NCBI GenBank assembly: GCA_022393335.1 | Contig: JAJEKB010021522.1 | Coordinates: forward strand, 50,615 to 114,614 | From: Macrotrachela quadricornifera | Lineage: Eukaryota; Rotifera; Eurotatoria; Philodinida; Philodinidae | Reading direction: 5' to 3' | Length of the DNA stretch: 64,000 nt | In this document: positions 60,317-64,000 of the stretch, piece after piece | How positions within the stretch are numbered: the first letter of the stretch is position 1 | How the letters are laid out: each line of letters begins with the position of its first letter | Notes under the pieces: generated by a model | Told to the model about the DNA's origin: nothing | The model's database searches: none | Seen by the model: the letters and a program-made list of their open reading frames with translations, nothing else | Program-made: the position numbers and the translations under genes

Positions 60317-61181
60317 TTATTTTTTTGCACCTTTATCAGCAACAGCAGCAGCAGCCGTAGCTCCACGTAAAAGTTTTGCTTGTTGAGCTTCTTCAGCTTC
60401 TTTAGCTTGTCTTTCATGAAGAGCATTTAATTCTTCCATATATTTCTTATGTTCTTCAACATTAACTGTACTAACAACTTCCATACCAATTTTATTTGCA
60501 TGTTGAATTAAAAAACGACACATTTCTTTCATTGTTAAACCTTGATACGGTTCATCTAGATATGAAAATATATATACTTTAAATTTTTTTTTATTAATCT
60601 TTAACATATACCTTGAATTTTTACTTTAGCAATTTCATATATATGTTTAACACTTATTCGACCACCAGGTTCTTTACCTTCAAAAATATAGGATTAAAGA
60701 CTAATCAATAAATAACAGAAACTAACCAATATTAAGTGCTGGTCGTTTGAGTCCAGCAGCTTGTAAAAGAAGATGTTCAATTGTTGGTGTATAAAAAACT
60801 AATTCATAAGTTCGATCAGGCTGAAAATAAATCATAAAATTCTCGATTTATTTAAATAAAAAAATGTCTAAATAACAAACTTTAACATAAACATGACATG
60901 GTAATGGTATTCCTTCTTTATAATCTTTAGTTCTTTCATTAAAATCTTTACAAAATTGTGCAATATTTAATGAATGTTGACCAAGAATAGGGCCAAGTGG
61001 TGGAGCTGGACTTGCTTGTCCAGCTGGAATATCCATATGAAAATAAGGTTGAAGTACAACTTTTGATGCAGCTGCCTTCAATTTTGAGGCCATCTTACCA
61101 ACTAGAAACAAATTAATATAAGTCTTTTTTTTTCTATTAATTAAAAAAATAAATTAAATTACCTTGTTTTGCTGATGCCAT
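60317..61181 (-). CDS. MRPL11: Mitochondrial ribosomal protein L11 (uL11m)
   Basis: Five exons on the minus strand: about 61181-61163, 61103-60883, about 60821-60728, a short one about 60678-60613, and 60554-60317. The protein starts [20 protein letters not shown], a basic presequence-like N-terminus. The L11 N-terminal domain is unmistakable: [20 protein letters not shown] followed by [20 protein letters not shown], including the conserved GQ and PPLGPxLG motifs. The C-terminal RNA-binding domain follows ([37 protein letters not shown]). A Lys/Glu/Ala-rich extension ([18 protein letters not shown]) ends the protein, as in animal MRPL11. It binds the GTPase centre of mitochondrial 16S rRNA. 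It lies 61 bp after TSR3 and 173 bp before TRNT1, and TTTTTTTGTTTTAG sits about 32 bases upstream of its ATG. Confidence 0.93.
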
Positions 61182-61242
61182 TGGTTTCTTTTTTTTTTTT
61201 AATTATTTATCTAAAACAAAAAAAGAAGAAATAAATATATTA

Positions 61243-62079
61243 TTATTCATTTGTTGTCTTTAAAGAAAGATTTTCGACATGTAAATCTTCTTCTTCTTTT
61301 TCTTCTTCGGATGATTCTGATGGTGGCATATCTCTATTAGGTGTATAATCATCAGTAAAACTTTGTTGTCCTGTTCGAAAACGTGTATCACATTCAATTA
61401 TAGCTTGAGCTGAATCACATTTTGAATATGTATCAAGAAGTGATGCATTAAGTGTATAAAAAGCATGTCCCCATTTAAATTTATCAAGTAATATTGAACC
61501 ATAATCTTTTAAATCAACAATTGCTAATGCTGCAGCAAATGCTTCAACACATGATAATTGACATGGTTTACCTAAATCAATATTTAAAATAATATAAAAA
61601 CAATAAGAAAATATAATACCATAATTAACATTATTTGTAGCAATAAGATAAGGAAGTAATCTTAAATGTTTGCCTTTCATTCGAGAAAATGGTGTTTCAT
61701 CAAGTTTTGCCCATGAACAATCAACAACAGCAATACCATTTTCTAATACAATTTGTTTATCTTCTGGTGATACACATTTTTGACCAATTGGTGAAAGAAT
61801 AAGTCCACCAAAATGATTACCTAATTTTAATGGTTTAACAAAACCATGTCGAACAAGTTTACGACCAGTACATCGTTTTGGATCACATTGATTAACATCC
61901 CACATAGCTAAAGGTATATGAATATGTTCATTTTTTTCATTATCATCTTCTTTTTCTTCATCAGCTGAATGAAATTCTTCATTATCATCATCATCATTAT
62001 TATTATTATTAGATTTAGGAGCACGATCAATATATTCTCGATCTTTATGATGTTTTTTTTTATGTATTTTATGAGACAT
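61243..62079 (-). CDS. TSR3: 18S rRNA aminocarboxypropyltransferase (TSR3)
   Basis: Two exons, 62079-61620 and 61571-61243, separated by a 48-nt stop-free intron that is in frame; without splicing 16 extra hydrophobic residues would appear. TSR3 transfers the 3-amino-3-carboxypropyl group of S-adenosylmethionine onto N1-methylpseudouridine in 18S rRNA during late 40S maturation in the cytoplasm. Family motifs seen are MWDVNQCDPKRCTGRKL (N-terminal RLI-like segment), LILSPIGQKCVSPED, AVVDCSWAKLDETPF and RLLPYLIATNNVNYGKPCQL, then SCVEAFAAALAIVD and FKWGHAFYTLN. The N-terminus is a Lys/His-rich then Asn/Asp/Glu-rich low-complexity region, and the C-terminus is acidic (SSEEEKEEEDLH), as is common in the family. 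An acceptor-like CTTATAG directly precedes the ATG. MRPL11 follows 61 bp downstream. Confidence 0.92.
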   Translation of the reverse strand: MSHKIHKKKHHKDREYIDRAPKSNNNNNDDDDNEEFHSADEEKEDDNEKNEHIHIPLAMWDVNQCDPKRCTGRKLVRHGFVKPLKLGNHFGGLILSPIGQKCVSPEDKQIVLENGIAVVDCSWAKLDETPFSRMKGKHLRLLPYLIATNNVNYGIIFSYCFYIILNIDLGKPCQLSCVEAFAAALAIVDLKDYGSILLDKFKWGHAFYTLNASLLDTYSKCDSAQAIIECDTRFRTGQQSFTDDYTPNRDMPPSESSEEEKEEEDLHVENLSLKTTNE

Positions 62080-62573
62080 CTATAAGTAAAAGATTTTTTT
62101 ATCTATTTTTAAAAAACTCTTAATTTTTCAACACTTTTTAAAAACAAAATTTATTTGTCTATAATAATAACAACAATTAATATGATAAAATCATACAATT
62201 TCTTGTTATTTTTTTGTATGTATTTTTTTAAAATATTATTTATATTAACAAATACATTTTTCAAGTGTTTCTTCGTAACAGCAATAAGTGAATCTATTTC
62301 GATTTATGATTGACTACAAAAATAATACTTATCGTCATAGTTATTATCATAATAATTTTAACAGGCATCAGCGGGTAAGCAAAAATGTAACAAGTTTTTT
62401 TTCTCTCTCCTTTCTCATAAGTATTAAAAATACTTTTTCATATAAAAGAATTTAATCGATTTTTTTTCTGCTCTTTCATACATCTTTAAATGTATTCATT
62501 TCCGTTTCGAACAACATTGATACAGATTTCTTTTTTTAAAAATTCAAACGAGAAATGATAATATTGAATATCA
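62080..62573. promoter_or_regulatory. Divergent promoter region (TSR3 / coiled-coil gene)
   Basis: 494 bp between divergently transcribed genes. It is AT-rich with T tracts at 62395-62410 and 62460-62470. No specific site is assigned. Confidence 0.4.
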
Positions 62574-63960
62574 ATGGAAAAATCACTCGAACAATTAAAA
62601 CATATTGAAAGAATTTCACGACAAACACGTCATCATCGAACATATTTAAATCAAATATGCGATCAAAATTTACGTAGAAAATTAAATCATTTAGCTAATG
62701 ATCGTGAACAAAGTATTTTACGTTCAACATCACGTCGAAATCTTGAAGAAGAAAGAAAACAGTTACTCGATGTTACTATTAAACAAATTGCAAGAGAAAA
62801 ACAACATCAACCATTACCAATAAATACAAAACAAATTGAACAAGAAACAATTCAAGAATTTTCTAGGGATAATGGTAAATAATAATATATATTTTTTTTA
62901 ATCTGCAATGTTATCTTTTAATTTAAAAAAAAAACATTCACTATACAAATACAGTGTTTTTTTTGTGACTATTAAGAATGTTACTTATATATGGAATACT
63001 TCAACTGTTTTAAAAGGCTTGACTGAGAACTAATTATACTAATATATTTCGCAGACATATTTAGAATTATGTACAACAAAATATATTAGAAGATATAGCG
63101 TGAAAAGTTCTACAATTTACATACAATTCTTTCTTTTTTTATAGTTGTACGTTTTCGTTTTAAATAGGAGAAAATTCTGAGCGATCAAATTTCAATGTTG
63201 AGAAAACATAACGCGAACGAGAAATCGCTTGTACAGATTGTAGAACTTTTTATGTTTCATCCTTTGATACATGTTTTTTTAATACAACTTATCAAGGAAT
63301 TAAAAACAGATATACAAAACACAACCATTCAATCAATTATTTATATTGAAAATCTCGTATATCTAATATAAAAGCAATGTCTGCACAATATAGTAGTCAA
63401 GTCTTTTAAGAAAGTCCGCATATAAACAAACTCGAAGAAGATTTAATGTAAAAAAAACCTAAAAATTTCTAAATATATTACAAATTCTAGAAAGTCGTCC
63501 ATTGTCATCATCATCATCATCTATTAAATTTCCTACAACTGGAAAATCTTGTCATCTATTTTCACATAATTGTCAACTTTATCCATGTCAACCAATCTAT
63601 CAATATACAAGTTTTATAAAAAAAGAACATGATCAAATATTACGAAAACGAAATCCTTCTATAGAAGATTCAACAAAATCTTCTAATTTACCAAAATTAC
63701 GTGAATTATTTGCAACAATAAATGAAAAAAAACATCAACAAAATCATCGACAATTAGCAATAACTCTACAAAATCAACATCATCTAGTCAATCGACATAT
63801 ATCTATGCAACGAACAATGACACGACTTGATGAACAAAGTCGTTTATTACATGAACAATTAAATAATAAAAAAACATTTGGTTATGTTAAAGAACGTCAA
63901 CATCAATTATCACAATCTATTCATCGTCATTTAGAAATTACTGCAAAATTTTGCGCATAA
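62574..63960 (+). CDS. Uncharacterised coiled-coil protein
   Basis: Two exons, 62574-62877 and about 63491-63960, join in phase (G split across the 613-bp intron) into about 257 residues. Exon 1 is almost entirely helical and charged: MEKSLEQLKHIERISRQTRH, then RRNLEEERKQLLDVTIKQIA. A Ser-rich stretch and a Cys/His-containing segment (SCHLFSHNCQLYPCQPIY) follow. Exon 2 ends with further helices (LPKLRELFATINEKKHQQN, RLDEQSRLLHEQLNNKKTF) and stops after ITAKFCA. No signal peptide, membrane segment or known domain is recognised. Arg/Gln/His-rich coiled coils of this kind are common in axonemal and centrosomal proteins, but that is only a suggestion. The intron is longer than usual for the window. 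Confidence 0.65.
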
Positions 63961-64000
63961 CAAAAACAAAAAGTAAAAAAAAAACAGATTTTTATTTTTA

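Overview
The window is eukaryotic. It is AT-rich, its genes are split by very short GT-AG introns (mostly 48-110 nt), and there is no sign of prokaryotic organisation. The gene content suggests a small-genome spiralian animal, most likely a bdelloid rotifer: fast-evolving single-exon rhodopsin-like receptors, an F-box/leucine-rich gene family including a broken copy, a GABA-B-like receptor, ANKUB1, and many short inverted-repeat DNA elements. The species call is inference, since no rRNA or mitochondrial marker is present. Exon joins were made by eye from splice-site dinucleotides, reading phase and protein similarity remembered from the families.

Layout: 1-3.3 kb holds diverged tandem repeats and no gene. 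At 3.3-5.9 kb lie a GPCR, a small proline-rich protein (minus) and a neuronal-calcium-sensor EF-hand protein. A gene-poor stretch runs from 5.9 to 12.9 kb. At 12.9-14.8 kb a putative transcription factor carries an N-terminal ZAD-like zinc module and a C-terminal WRKY/GCM/FLYWCH-like zinc module. ANKUB1 (minus) runs from 16.5 to 22.8 kb, with a 3.5-kb intron packed with inverted-repeat elements, and is divergent from a GABA-B-like class C receptor at 23.9-28.3 kb. An ankyrin-repeat gene (minus) is at 29.5-30.3 kb. The iPLA2-gamma/PNPLA8 patatin phospholipase (32.7-35.3 kb) is followed 144 bp later by a membrane-anchored F-box/LRR-like gene (35.5-38.8 kb). An RRM plus coiled-coil gene (39.7-41.3 kb, minus) abuts a Foldback-like element whose inverted arms contain a 9-bp minisatellite (41.3-42.6 kb). 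An F-box pseudogene is at 43.7-44.1 kb. Two paralogous GPCRs in convergent orientation (46.0-46.9 and 50.1-51.1 kb) bracket two inverted-repeat elements.

The right end is an RNA/translation cluster, nearly all on the minus strand: two CCA-adding enzyme (TRNT1) paralogues at 52.2-53.7 and 56.8-60.1 kb, mitochondrial ribosomal protein L11, and the 18S rRNA aminocarboxypropyltransferase TSR3. TSR3, MRPL11 and the second TRNT1 gene are separated by only 61 and 173 bp. Many start codons are preceded closely by a T-rich-AG sequence, as expected where spliced-leader trans-splicing operates. An uncharacterised coiled-coil gene closes the window.

No unmistakable new system is visible. The observations most worth checking are the Foldback-like element with minisatellite arms, the two TRNT1 copies with changed active-site motifs in one, the unusual domain combinations (ZAD plus WRKY/GCM-like; transmembrane segment plus F-box), and the possible operon-like cluster.
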